A stretch of DNA of 64,000 bases from an uncultured Spirochaetales bacterium (GTDB taxonomy: Bacteria; Spirochaetota; Spirochaetia; Sphaerochaetales; Sphaerochaetaceae). Of the stretch, positions 23,921-33,420 are shown one piece after another. A program made the translations under genes and the position numbers. The stretch covers positions 62,001-126,000 of the forward strand of contig CASDRU010000018.1 in assembly GCA_949283305.1 (NCBI GenBank), given 5' to 3'. The notes below the pieces were generated by a model. It worked only from the letters and a program-made list of their open reading frames with translations. It did no database searches and was not told where the DNA came from. How positions within the stretch are numbered: position 1 is the first letter of the stretch; the number at the start of each line of letters is the position of its first letter.

Positions 23921-26317
23921 ATGGCAATCCAGGTACATGCGCTTGACGGAGCACTGCTGACAAACAGGAGCAGCATCGAAAAACTTTTCAAGATACAGAA
24001 GGAAGATGGTGAAAAAAAGGTGTTCGTGATTTCTCCTGTGAGAAACGGGGAGCTTGCCTTCACACACCTTATCAGGAGTGCAGAAAAGAAAGATGAGAGA
24101 CTCTGGGCAAGTCTAGAGAAAGTGCGTAATGCATATATGGAACTTGCAGAGAACGTGGTGAAAAGGAGCTCTGAATTCTCAGCTGATGAGATAGATTCTG
24201 CTTTTCTGAAGGCAGAGGAAGTGCTCAGAGTAATCTGGCTGCTTGGCAAGGCCAGCCTTGAGGCCGAGGATTATCTTGATTCTCTTACCTCATATTTTAT
24301 CTGTCTTATTTTGAAAAACAGGGCCTTGCAGCTTTCTTTAACATCATCCCTGATTGATTCCTCCAGTGCGCTTGAGAAGGAAGAGTGGCCTGATGAAGTT
24401 TCATTTGTATATGGCAAAATGCCTTCTCCTCTTGCATATTCAGATGCGTCAGGAAAAGTAAGGGATGAAGGTGAAAGTGAATATGAGGCTTCATTGATTG
24501 CATCAAAGGTTCAGGCGGATCTTGTATTCTGGAACTCAAAATCACTTCTGCGCACAGCAAGCATAAAGGATGTGCCTTCAGCACATGTCATAGAAAGCCT
24601 GAGCTATGAGGAGGCAACGGAACTGAGCTTCTTCGGAGCTCCCATAATCCATCCTCATTCGTTTCTACCTGCACAGCTTAAGGGTCTTGATATATATTTA
24701 AGGTATTTTTCGGATATCGAGAACAAGGGAACTTTAATATCAAAAAGAAAGAGCGGGAAGGGAAAGAACGCACGCGCCTTCAGTGTTGTCAGAAACATAG
24801 TGCTTGTAAACATAGAAGGAGGAGGACTATCTGGAATACCGGGAATATCCGCACGTCTTTTTTCGTCTCTCAAGAGAGAGAAAATAAGCGTGATCTTCAT
24901 ATCCCAGGCCTCCAGTGAATACTCAATCTGTTTTGCAATCAGAAAGGCTGATGGAAGGAAAGCTGAGCGCACTATAAACAGGGAATTCATGTATGAGATT
25001 GAAAGCGGAGCGATAAATAATATCTCTATTACTGATGATGTGGCCATTCTTGCCGTTGTCGGCGACAATATGAGCGGCTCTGTAGGAACTGCGGGCCTGT
25101 TCTTCTCCTCCCTTGCACGCTCAGGGGTGAATGTGCAGGCAATCGCACAGGGCTCCAGCGAAAGAAACATCTCTGCAGTCATCAGTGAGAAGGATTCAAA
25201 GAAAGCTCTCAGAAGCCTGCACTCAACATTCTTCCTTTCAGAGCAGACCCTTTCAATCGGGCTTTATGGACCAGGAAACATAGGAGGAACTCTTCTTGAC
25301 CAGCTTGCACGTGAGAGTGTGAGACTTAAAGAGACATTTGACCTGGATCTCAGAGTTAGGGCTATTGCAAGACGTGGCTACATGATGCTCTCTGATGAAG
25401 GCATTGATCTCAGGTCTTGGAGAGAGGATTTTGACAAACAGAAGATAAAATACAATGAACAGATCTTCCTCGAGCATGTGGGGGCATCATATTATCCTCA
25501 TAAGGTCATAGTCGACTGCACTTCAAGCAATGATCTTGCGCTCAAGTATTATTCCCTGATGGAAAAGGGTTTTCATATAGTAACTCCTAACAAGAAGGCA
25601 GCAAGCGCGCCATATGAGTATTATAAGAGCCTTTTTGATATCTCCAGGAAAACTGGAAGCAAGTTCTATTACGAGACTACTGTCGGAGCTGGACTGCCGA
25701 TTATCGTGACACTGAAGGATTTAAGAGAAACCGGGGATGATGTGAAGAAGGTGGAAGGAATATTCAGCGGAACACTGGCCTGGCTGTTTTCCTCATATGA
25801 CGGATCCCTTCCGTTCTCACAACTTATCAAAAAAGCATATGAGATGGGCTACACTGAACCAGACCCCAGGGATGATCTTTCCGGAATGGATGTTGCAAGA
25901 AAGACCTGCATAGTTGCCAGGGAACTTGGATACAAGACAGAGATAAGCGAGATTCCTGTGAGAAATCTTGTTCCAGAGGATTTGAGGGAAGTGTCTCTTG
26001 AAGAGTTCTTCAGCAGGCTTGAGGAAATGGATGAGGAGATCTCATCTTTATACGAGACGGCAAGAAAAGACGGCAAGAAGCTCAGATACACCGGATGTGT
26101 GGAGGATGGAAAATGCCGTGTGGATCTTGCATTCTATGATGAGAAGCATCCTTTTTCACAGGCAAGCGGGACTGACAATGTCATACAGTTCACAACTGAG
26201 CGCTATAAAGTTCAGCCCCTGGTCATAAAAGGACCCGGTGCAGGCCCTCAGGTTACTGCAGCAGGTGTGTTCGCAGATATTCTTCGCCTTGGCGAGTATC
26301 TTGGCTCAAGGGTATAA
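23921..26317 (+). CDS. thrA: Aspartokinase-like/homoserine dehydrogenase fusion with a diverged kinase half
   Basis: 798 residues in the ThrA order. Residues 1-285 align in outline with aspartokinase: ELSFFGAPIIHP at 234-245 is conserved. However, the N-terminal KFGGTS motif is replaced by VHALDGALL, the GRxGSD motif by DEGESEYEAS, and the TDVDGVYTADPR block is unrecognisable. Two ACT domains lie at about 292-355 and 372-435. The homoserine dehydrogenase half from about 445 looks intact: GLYGPGNIGGTLLDQL, TPNKKAAS, GYTEPDPRDDLSGMDVARK. It probably works as an ACT-regulated homoserine dehydrogenase with an inactive kinase (inference). AAGGTGG precedes the ATG; thrC follows after 10 bp. Confidence 0.85.
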   Translation: MAIQVHALDGALLTNRSSIEKLFKIQKEDGEKKVFVISPVRNGELAFTHLIRSAEKKDERLWASLEKVRNAYMELAENVVKRSSEFSADEIDSAFLKAEEVLRVIWLLGKASLEAEDYLDSLTSYFICLILKNRALQLSLTSSLIDSSSALEKEEWPDEVSFVYGKMPSPLAYSDASGKVRDEGESEYEASLIASKVQADLVFWNSKSLLRTASIKDVPSAHVIESLSYEEATELSFFGAPIIHPHSFLPAQLKGLDIYLRYFSDIENKGTLISKRKSGKGKNARAFSVVRNIVLVNIEGGGLSGIPGISARLFSSLKREKISVIFISQASSEYSICFAIRKADGRKAERTINREFMYEIESGAINNISITDDVAILAVVGDNMSGSVGTAGLFFSSLARSGVNVQAIAQGSSERNISAVISEKDSKKALRSLHSTFFLSEQTLSIGLYGPGNIGGTLLDQLARESVRLKETFDLDLRVRAIARRGYMMLSDEGIDLRSWREDFDKQKIKYNEQIFLEHVGASYYPHKVIVDCTSSNDLALKYYSLMEKGFHIVTPNKKAASAPYEYYKSLFDISRKTGSKFYYETTVGAGLPIIVTLKDLRETGDDVKKVEGIFSGTLAWLFSSYDGSLPFSQLIKKAYEMGYTEPDPRDDLSGMDVARKTCIVARELGYKTEISEIPVRNLVPEDLREVSLEEFFSRLEEMDEEISSLYETARKDGKKLRYTGCVEDGKCRVDLAFYDEKHPFSQASGTDNVIQFTTERYKVQPLVIKGPGAGPQVTAAGVFADILRLGEYLGSRV

Positions 26318-26327
26318 GGGGGTATTT

Positions 26328-27581
26328 ATGAGATTTTATTCAACACGTGATAAAGAGAAGAAGCTGGTCAGTGCTTCAGATGCACTTTTGATGGGGCTGG
26401 CGGAGGACGGGGGACTCTTTGTTCCTGAATATTTTCCCTCCATCGATTTTTCATCCATCGATTTCTCTTCTTATGCATCAGTTGCCGCCTCAGTCCTTTA
26501 TCCCTTCTTCTGTGAAGATATTGATGAGGATGAGATGAAGGGAATATGCATGTCTGCTTTCAATTTTCCAGTTCCGACAAGAAGGGATGGGGGAGCTGAT
26601 ACACTTGAGCTGATATATGGTCCTACATCCGCATTCAAGGATTTCGGGGCAAGATTCCTTTCCTCCTGCATGGAATACATCTTGAAAAAGAGAGGAGAGA
26701 AAAGGACAGTGCTGGTTGCGACAAGCGGCGACACAGGAGGAGCAGTTGCTTCTGCGTTCTTCAAAAAAGAGAATATAGATGTACGTGTGCTCTTTCCTCT
26801 TTCCCGCGTCTCAGAGCGTCAGCAGGCACAGCTTACGACATGGGGAGAGAATATAAAAAGCTATGCAGTAAGGGGAAGCTTCGATGAGTGTCAGAAGATG
26901 GTCAAAGATGCGTTCATGGATGAGAGCATAGAGGGCCTTACGAGTGCAAACAGCATAAATATTGCCCGCCTTCTTCCTCAGTGTGTGTATTATGTCTATT
27001 CATCATATCTTTATTTGCTGACTTACAATGAAATGCCTGTTTTCATAATCCCCAGCGGGAATGTGGGAAATGCTACAGCATGCTACTGGGCAAAGAAGAT
27101 GGGCTCCCCGATAAAATCCATAACGCTTGCGCTTAATTCAAACAGAACAGTCCTTGATTATCTTGAAAGCGGGGTATATGAGAAGAGAACAAGCATAGCC
27201 ACGCTTGCAAATGCCATGGATGTGGGTGCGCCAAGCAACATCGAGCGCCTTTTTGATCTCTTTCCTGATTATGAGGAATTCAAAAACAATGTTTCCGCGT
27301 ACAGCGTCAGCGATGATGAGATAAGAGAAACAATCAAAAAAGAATGGGATGAGAAGAAGCACGCAATATGTCCTCATACTGCATGTGGAGAATATGTAAG
27401 GAGAAAATACCTTGATGGTGTGCCGTCAATTGTTGTCGCAACAGCCCATCCTGCCAAGTTCTATGACATAGTTGAGCCTGTCATAGGAAGTGCTGTGCCA
27501 ATACCGGAGAATCTTTTCAGAATGCTTGAAAAGAAGCAGGAATACAGCGTCATTGATGCTTCTTACACTCTCTTGTTCTGA
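26328..27581 (+). CDS. thrC: Threonine synthase
   Basis: A 417-residue PLP enzyme converting O-phosphohomoserine to threonine. MRFYSTRD at the start and GPTSAFKDFGARF with the PLP lysine near residue 104 are diagnostic. TSGDTGGAVASAF and IPSGNVGNATACYWAKKMG bind the cofactor phosphate. I chose ATG 26328 with AAGGGGGT upstream; the longer frame is internal to thrA. The 3' end overlaps the opposing MATE gene by 19 bp. thrB is not in the window. Confidence 0.95.
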   Translation: MRFYSTRDKEKKLVSASDALLMGLAEDGGLFVPEYFPSIDFSSIDFSSYASVAASVLYPFFCEDIDEDEMKGICMSAFNFPVPTRRDGGADTLELIYGPTSAFKDFGARFLSSCMEYILKKRGEKRTVLVATSGDTGGAVASAFFKKENIDVRVLFPLSRVSERQQAQLTTWGENIKSYAVRGSFDECQKMVKDAFMDESIEGLTSANSINIARLLPQCVYYVYSSYLYLLTYNEMPVFIIPSGNVGNATACYWAKKMGSPIKSITLALNSNRTVLDYLESGVYEKRTSIATLANAMDVGAPSNIERLFDLFPDYEEFKNNVSAYSVSDDEIRETIKKEWDEKKHAICPHTACGEYVRRKYLDGVPSIVVATAHPAKFYDIVEPVIGSAVPIPENLFRMLEKKQEYSVIDASYTLLF

Positions 27582-28915
27582 TTTTGAAGAATATTTCCTT
27601 TCTTGTAGTAGACAATAAGGGCAACAGAGGCAAGGAGCCATGATGAGGGGTAGCAGAACATCACAGTGCCGATTGTGTTGAGTATTCTTGTGGCGCCTTC
27701 AAGCCAGATTATCCTGAATCCGCATATTCCAACGCATGTTATTATAGTCGGGATCAGGGTCTTGCCACATCCTCTCATCGCTCCGGAAAACACTTCAATC
27801 GGCATATATGTGATCCATGTGGGCACTAGAAGTATCAAAATGCTCATGCCAATTGACAGCACCTGCTCATCGGATGCAAACAGCATCAGGAAGAAGCGTC
27901 CGAAGATCATGAAAAGGACAGAAAGCGATACTGTCAGCACACTTGCCATCAATACACTTGTCCTTACGCCTTTTCTTACCCTGCCGTAAAGTCCTGCCCC
28001 GTAGTTCTGCCCGATGAATGTGGTCACAGCAAGGCCGAATGCGTTTATCGCAAGCCAGAAAAGAGAGTCAATCTTGCCATAGGCTGCCCATGCCGCGGCA
28101 GTATCTGTTCCAAATCCGTTGACATGAGCCTGAAGAATCAGGTTGCTTATAGTGTAGAGCACGGACTGAATTCCGGCAGGAAGTCCAATCTGCATCGTTC
28201 TCTTGACCATGAAAGGATCAAGAGATGTCTTTGTTATATGATAGCGGATCTCTTCCTTTTCTTTTCTCAGGTAAACAAGGCAGAGCAGTGCGGAAATCAT
28301 CTGGCTGGAGATTGTTGCCCATGCAGCTCCAGCAACACCCATTTTAAGCGGTCCTACAAAGAGAATGTCCAGCACGATATTAACGGCACAGCTTACAATC
28401 AGGAAATACAGCGGTTTCTTGCTGTCTCCAAGTGCCCTGAATACACCGGATCCCATATTGTAGAGTGTGTTGAATACGCTTCCAAGGAAGAAAATCTTCA
28501 TGTACTCTTCTGCAAGCGGCATCACATCATCAGGAGTGCCGATAAGGTTCAGCATGTATTCTGTTGTGAAAAAGCCTGCGACGGCAATTATTATTCCTCC
28601 AGCAAGAGCAATCCCGATAGCAGTATGAATTGCCTTGTTCGTTCTTTCCATGTCGCGTGCGCCGAAGAACTGGCTTATTATGACAGTGGAACCTGTTGCT
28701 ATTCCTGTAAAGAATCCAACAAGCAGGTTTATTATCGTGCTTGTTCCTCCTCCGACAGCCGCAAGAGCTTCTTTTCCAAGGAACTGTCCTACAATGATGG
28801 CATCTGCTGTGTTATATAGCTGCTGGAAAAAGGTTCCAAAAAGTATTGGAAAGAAGAATATGAGCAGTTGTTTCCAGATAACGCCGCTGGTAATCGCATT
28901 ATCGTCATTTATCAT
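27563..28915 (-). CDS. MATE-family efflux transporter
   Basis: 450 residues with about 12 hydrophobic segments in two six-helix halves. FQQLYNTADAIIVGQFLGKEALAAVG and RALGDSKKPLYFLI in the first half, and GLPAGIQSVLYTISN and GAMRGCGKTLIPTI in the second, are the family repeats. It probably exports drugs or metabolites with Na+ or H+. GGAG precedes the ATG. No regulator lies next to it. Confidence 0.92.
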   Translation of the reverse strand: MINDDNAITSGVIWKQLLIFFFPILFGTFFQQLYNTADAIIVGQFLGKEALAAVGGGTSTIINLLVGFFTGIATGSTVIISQFFGARDMERTNKAIHTAIGIALAGGIIIAVAGFFTTEYMLNLIGTPDDVMPLAEEYMKIFFLGSVFNTLYNMGSGVFRALGDSKKPLYFLIVSCAVNIVLDILFVGPLKMGVAGAAWATISSQMISALLCLVYLRKEKEEIRYHITKTSLDPFMVKRTMQIGLPAGIQSVLYTISNLILQAHVNGFGTDTAAAWAAYGKIDSLFWLAINAFGLAVTTFIGQNYGAGLYGRVRKGVRTSVLMASVLTVSLSVLFMIFGRFFLMLFASDEQVLSIGMSILILLVPTWITYMPIEVFSGAMRGCGKTLIPTIITCVGICGFRIIWLEGATRILNTIGTVMFCYPSSWLLASVALIVYYKKGNILQNQNKRV

Positions 28916-29034
28916 GTTGGCACTCCAGAAAGAATATATATCAGAAGTGTGAGGAAATATCCATAACCTGTTTATGTTTTTTAAATCTGCAATTACCTTT
29001 CAATACAGGAAGATTTCTGTTAGATTCTAGACAG

Positions 29035-29193
29035 ATGATCAACATTATCCTGTTTATAATAATTCTTGTTCTTGTTCTTCTTGCCTTGTTTAAAATATCG
29101 AAGGCAAAGAAGAGAGGGAAATGCATATCATGCCCATATTCATCCTCATGCCAGAAAACTGACACAAAAGGAGAAAACAAATGCCGGAAATGA
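29035..29193 (+). CDS. FeoB-associated-type Cys-rich small membrane protein
   Basis: 52 residues, one N-terminal membrane helix (INIILFIIILVLVLLALF), then a basic stretch and cysteines in CISCPYSSSC and a final C near the end. This resembles the small proteins usually found beside feoB, though no feo gene is in the window. TGT-TAGATT ends 8 bp before the ATG with no Shine-Dalgarno sequence, so the transcript looks leaderless. The stop lies within the galK terminator of the other strand. Confidence 0.6.
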   Translation: MINIILFIIILVLVLLALFKISKAKKRGKCISCPYSSSCQKTDTKGENKCRK

Positions 29194-29202
29194 TTTCCCG
29201 GC
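29173..29202 (-). terminator. Probable terminator of galK
   Basis: The stem GCCGG plus AAAT pairs with ATTT and CCGGC with one bulged base (29183-29202), followed on the minus strand by ATTTGTTTTC. It overlaps the 3' end of the small gene on the plus strand. Confidence 0.6.
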
Positions 29203-29249
29203 AATATAAGCAAGAGCAAGAAGTCCTGAGAAAATGCTGATTCCTCATG

Positions 29250-30500
29250 TCAGAATATTCTGCATACAGGAACGTTCCTGATTGCGATGACTGTGCATGC
29301 ATCATCTCCAAAGAGATTTTCCATTGCGCTGATGTATTTTTCCTTCAGATAGGATGGCACGTATGCCTGGATTGTTCCGGCAAAACCGCCGCCGTGCACG
29401 CGTACAGCACCATCTCCGGCAAGCACATCTTCGCTGATTGCGATTGCAAGAGAAAGACCCTGGTCAGCACTCTGAGTAGCAGGATAGACATTCTGCAGGA
29501 AGCGGAAAGATGAGTTCCCTGATTCCTCAACAAGCATTAAAAATGTATCGATGTTTCCTTCCCTCAGTTCTTTTGACATCATCTCAACCCTTTCATTTTC
29601 TTTGAAGAAATGATATGCCCTCAAAAGCGCCCTGTCATTTTTGACTGCTTCTCTGATCTCTTTTATATTCTTTTTGAACTCATCAAAGCTGACCTGTCTC
29701 AGCACTTCCTTTCCAAAGAATCTGGCAACGCTCTTCATCTCTGGAGGAATGGAGGCATATTCTCCTGTGAGATCCGCATGATTGCCTTTCGTATCGGTGA
29801 TTACAATGCTGTAGCCTTGAGATGCAAAGTCTGCTTCAAGCTTGGTCACCTTAGGATTGCTGTTGTCTTCAAAATCGATTTCAACAAGACCTCCGTTTGC
29901 ACATGCTATCTGGTCCAGCAGCCCGCTGGGTTTCTTGAAATATACGTTTTCTGCATACTGTCCGATTTTTGCAAGCTCGACAGGAGGAAGCACATCATCA
30001 TTGAAGAGGTTGTTGAAAATCTCAGCACAGAGCACTTCAATTGCGGCAGAGCTGCTCAGTCCGCTTCCTTTCAGCACCCGTGTTGTAGTGTTTGCATTAA
30101 AGCCGCCGATTTTCAGTCCTTTATTCAGAAATCCTTTAGCAATTCCCCTTAAAAGGGCATTTGTGCTGTTTGCCTCTTCATCTTTTATTTCAAGGTCAGA
30201 GACATCGACATCAACAGTCGGAAAACCCTCGGATGAGAGAATTACACGCATGTCATCCCTTTTTGATACACAAGCAATGGTGTCAAGATTGATAGATGCT
30301 CCGATTACAAGTCCAAGGTTATGGTCTGTATGGTTACCGGCAATCTCTGTTCTTCCTGATGCAGAGAAAAGAGATATGTCTTCTCTCTTGAAAAGCTCTT
30401 TATGAGTCTCTACAAGAGAAGAGAATCTTTTGTCCATGTCGCTCTCACTGTAATCCTTTCCATAAAGAGAAGGATATACACTATGAAGTTCTTCCAGCAT
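29250..30500 (-). CDS. galK: Galactokinase
   Basis: A 416-residue GHMP kinase. GRTEIAGNHTDHNLG at about residue 50 is the substrate motif (E replaces the more usual N), VLKGSGLSSSAAIE is the ATP-binding loop, and GDGAVRVHGGGFAGT is the C-terminal motif. It phosphorylates galactose to galactose-1-phosphate. I chose ATG 30500 with GGAGGG upstream; an earlier in-frame start at 30536 has no such site. The other Leloir genes are not nearby. Confidence 0.92.
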   Translation of the reverse strand: MLEELHSVYPSLYGKDYSESDMDKRFSSLVETHKELFKREDISLFSASGRTEIAGNHTDHNLGLVIGASINLDTIACVSKRDDMRVILSSEGFPTVDVDVSDLEIKDEEANSTNALLRGIAKGFLNKGLKIGGFNANTTTRVLKGSGLSSSAAIEVLCAEIFNNLFNDDVLPPVELAKIGQYAENVYFKKPSGLLDQIACANGGLVEIDFEDNSNPKVTKLEADFASQGYSIVITDTKGNHADLTGEYASIPPEMKSVARFFGKEVLRQVSFDEFKKNIKEIREAVKNDRALLRAYHFFKENERVEMMSKELREGNIDTFLMLVEESGNSSFRFLQNVYPATQSADQGLSLAIAISEDVLAGDGAVRVHGGGFAGTIQAYVPSYLKEKYISAMENLFGDDACTVIAIRNVPVCRIF

Positions 30501-30560
30501 TGTTCCCTCCGTTTTCTCTTTTGATTGTATCAGCAACTTTCAGCAAATGGAAGAATTTAT

Positions 30561-31889
30561 TCAATAGAGGCGAGAGAAAAATGACCTGATGCTTCCTTCT
30601 TTCAAAAGGCGCTTGAATGCATTCTCTATTTCCTCATATTCACATCTTTTGAACCTGATAAGCCTTGCATTGAAAATAAGGGTATCCTTTGAATAGAGAA
30701 ATCTTCTTTTCCTGACAAGGTAAAGCAGTGTGCTGTCTACTATGCTCCTCTTTTTTATCTTGTTGCATCTGTCGCATAACAGGCAGTTGTTCCTGCTTTT
30801 TTCTCCCATAAGAAAAAGGAGTTTCCTCCTTATGCATCCGCTTGATAAGAATACACTGCTTATTCCTCCATCCCCCGGTGATACAAGAACAAATGAATGT
30901 GAGAGCTTTCCATCCCTTCCAGCTCTTCCTGATTCCTGGAGAAAGGAAAGGGCATCCTCTGGCACCTTCATATGTATGACACATCTTATGTTTTTCTTGT
31001 CGACTCCCATTCCGTATGCATTTGTCGAAAACAATATTCCGTTTTCGGAATTGAAAAACTCTTTTTCTATTCTGTTTTTGTCTTCTTTATCAAGTCCGGC
31101 ATGGTAATACCAGCATTCATATGAAGAAGAGAAGGCAAGATACAGCTCTTTGCATTCTTTTCTTGATGAGCAGAAGATTAGAGCCGGCCTCATATCTTTG
31201 TCTTTTATTATCTCTTCCATGTCTGCTTTTTTGCTGTCTGTGAATATGCTGTGGTAATATATGTTTTTCCTGTCACTTGATGCTTTGAGATATGATGCTT
31301 TTTTCTCATATACCAGATTTTGAAGTTTTTCCTTTCTTTCATTGTCAAGGGTTGCTGTGAAAGAGAGAACCTGATGCGGCTTTAAGTATGAGATTATCGT
31401 CTTTACTTCCTTCAAGCTTGTTCTGAAGCTTTCTCCCCATGTGACGATGGTATGAGCCTCATCAAGCACAAAAAGTTCAGTTTCTCCTTTCATGAAGAGT
31501 ATGTCATCGCGCATGTACATTGAAAGAAGGCTTTCTATGTTTGTAAGAAGTATTCTGCTTTCCTTTTTCTTCAGTCTTTCGAGCTCTTTATCCTTTTCCT
31601 TCCTTTCAAGGCTACCATTTATTACCGAAACTGGAATCGATGCTTCCTTATATCTTCTTTCCTGGTCGCTGATAAGAGCATTCAACGGATAGGTGATAAT
31701 GCTGTAATGCTCTGTGATGAAGGATGGAAGCATGAAACAGAGGCTTTTCCCGGCTCCGGTGGGAAGAACGGTTATGAGGTTGTTTCTTTCCTTTCTCTCA
31801 AAAGCCTCGATGATGTTCCTTATCACCATCTCCTGGTATGGCATAAGATATCTTATATTGAAAAATTCGAGCGCCTCATTTATTTCCAT
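30561..31889 (-). CDS. recQ: RecQ-like ATP-dependent DNA helicase, short form
   Basis: 442 residues. Helicase motifs: LPTGAGKSLCF (I), VLDEAHTIVTWGESFR (II, DEAH and the aromatic-rich segment), SFTATL (III), LIFCSSRKEC (IV) and QESGRAGRDG (VI). A cysteine cluster (C-x16-C-x2-C-x2-C around residues 360-385) matches the RecQ zinc domain, then a winged-helix remnant follows. An HRDC domain is missing, so it is shorter than E. coli RecQ. No Shine-Dalgarno sequence is visible at the ATG. Confidence 0.82.
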   Translation of the reverse strand: MEINEALEFFNIRYLMPYQEMVIRNIIEAFERKERNNLITVLPTGAGKSLCFMLPSFITEHYSIITYPLNALISDQERRYKEASIPVSVINGSLERKEKDKELERLKKKESRILLTNIESLLSMYMRDDILFMKGETELFVLDEAHTIVTWGESFRTSLKEVKTIISYLKPHQVLSFTATLDNERKEKLQNLVYEKKASYLKASSDRKNIYYHSIFTDSKKADMEEIIKDKDMRPALIFCSSRKECKELYLAFSSSYECWYYHAGLDKEDKNRIEKEFFNSENGILFSTNAYGMGVDKKNIRCVIHMKVPEDALSFLQESGRAGRDGKLSHSFVLVSPGDGGISSVFLSSGCIRRKLLFLMGEKSRNNCLLCDRCNKIKKRSIVDSTLLYLVRKRRFLYSKDTLIFNARLIRFKRCEYEEIENAFKRLLKEGSIRSFFSRLY

Positions 31890-31921
31890 ATAAAAAGAGA
31901 AGCGCGAATAAGGATTCCTGG

Positions 31922-31947
31922 CAAAAAAATAGACCCACCGGAGTGGG
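31922..31947 (-). terminator. Intrinsic terminator of ackA
   Basis: On the minus strand CCCAC/GTGGG with loop TCCG, followed by TCTATTTTTTT. It separates ackA from recQ. Confidence 0.8.
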
Positions 31948-31954
31948 CCATGTA

Positions 31955-33319
31955 TCAGCAGCCTGCTACAGAGCAGCTTGATTTCTTTGGAGGAACTGCA
32001 ATGATCCTCTCAAGCTCAGGAAGCTTTTTGAGATTCTCTTTAAGTCCTCTTGCTCTTGCCTTGTTCACATAGTCAGGGCTTTCAAATTCATAATGGAAGT
32101 TTGTATGAACATCATATGTGCCGTTCATCAGCGCATAAGCATCCTCTGTCATTACAAGCTCCTCATCTGTAGGAATGACAAAGATCTTGACCTTGCTGTC
32201 ATCGCTTGAGATGCATGTCTCTGCATTTCGGCAGTGTGAGAGATCGTTCTTCTTCTCATCGATTATGATTCCAAAGTTCTCAAGACCCTTCAGGGATTCC
32301 TTTCTGATATGCTCTCCCATCTCTCCGACACCGGCTGTGAACACGATAGCATCAACTCTTCCAAGAAGAGCTGCATAAGCGCCGACGTATTTTCTGATTC
32401 TGTGAGCTTCCATCTTGATTGCAAGCGCAGCTTTCTTATCCCCGTTTTCAGCCGCTTTATGCACATCTCTTCTGTCAGACATGCCGCATAGACCAATCAG
32501 GCCGCTCTTCTTGTTCATCAGGGTATCCATCTCTGATGCAGTCACTCCAAGATTGTTTGCCATGTATGGAACGATTGCAGGATCCATGTCTCCTGTTCTA
32601 GTACCCATCACAAGACCCTCAAGCGGTGTAAGACCCATTGATGTGTCTATACAGATTCCGTTCTTTACAGCGCATGCGGATGCTCCGTTTCCGATATGGA
32701 GGATGATTACATTTGTGTCCTTGTTCTCTTTTCCAAGAAGAACTGCGGCTCTTTTTGCGCAGTAAAGGTGGCTTGTTCCATGGAAGCCGTATCTTCTGAC
32801 ATTGTATTTCTCATACCACTCATACGGGACAGCATACATATATGCTTCCTCGCTCATTGTCTGATGCCATGCTGTATCCATGACTATTGCCTGCGGAACA
32901 TTTGGCATGAGTGAACGTGCAACCTCAATTCCCATGATGTTTGCCGGCATATGGAGCGGGCCAAGAGGAATGAGGGTCTTAAGCTGAGCAACAACCTCAT
33001 CTGTGACAAGTGTTGATTTCTTGAACAGCTCGCCTCCGTGAAGGACTCTGTGACCTACAGCCCCGATCTCATCAAGGCTCTTGATACAGCCATACTTCTC
33101 ATCTGTCAGCATCTTGAGAATGAGGCTGATTGCCTCTTTGTGCGTCGGGCTTGAGAATTTGTCTTCATACACTTCCTTGCCCTGTGATTTCTGTTCGATT
33201 GTTGAATAGCTCTGTCCGATTCTTTCTACGACACCGACACAGAGAACATCCTTCTTTGTCCAGTCATATACCTGATATTTTGCAGATGATGATCCGCAGT
33301 TGAGTGTTAGGATTACCAT
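31955..33319 (-). CDS. ackA: Acetate kinase with C-terminal extension
   Basis: A 454-residue ASKHA-fold kinase that makes ATP from acetyl phosphate in fermentation. VILTLNCGSSSAKYQVYD at the start, GHRVLHGGE, YGFHGTSHLY and FTAGVGEMGEHIR are family motifs. The usual enzyme is about 400 residues. The last 50 or so here, including a basic ELERIIAVPPKKSS and a CSVAGC end, form an extension. I chose ATG 33319 with GGGAG upstream. Monocistronic with a terminator. Confidence 0.94.
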   Translation of the reverse strand: MVILTLNCGSSSAKYQVYDWTKKDVLCVGVVERIGQSYSTIEQKSQGKEVYEDKFSSPTHKEAISLILKMLTDEKYGCIKSLDEIGAVGHRVLHGGELFKKSTLVTDEVVAQLKTLIPLGPLHMPANIMGIEVARSLMPNVPQAIVMDTAWHQTMSEEAYMYAVPYEWYEKYNVRRYGFHGTSHLYCAKRAAVLLGKENKDTNVIILHIGNGASACAVKNGICIDTSMGLTPLEGLVMGTRTGDMDPAIVPYMANNLGVTASEMDTLMNKKSGLIGLCGMSDRRDVHKAAENGDKKAALAIKMEAHRIRKYVGAYAALLGRVDAIVFTAGVGEMGEHIRKESLKGLENFGIIIDEKKNDLSHCRNAETCISSDDSKVKIFVIPTDEELVMTEDAYALMNGTYDVHTNFHYEFESPDYVNKARARGLKENLKKLPELERIIAVPPKKSSCSVAGC

Positions 33320-33383
33320 TGTTTTCTCCCGGATTAAAGTAAAAAGTTTTAACAAGGAAATGTTACCACCATTTTTTCCTTTT

Positions 33384-33412
33384 TTGTAGTCAGTTTTAAA
33401 ACGAGGAATACT
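33384..33412 (+). promoter_or_regulatory. Promoter of the 33421 gene, leaderless geometry
   Basis: TTGTAG (33384-33389), a 17-bp spacer and AATACT (33407-33412), 8 bp before ATG 33421. A GAGGA lies 13 bp from the ATG, too far to be a good ribosome binding site. Confidence 0.55.
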
Positions 33413-33420
33413 AATTTTTT

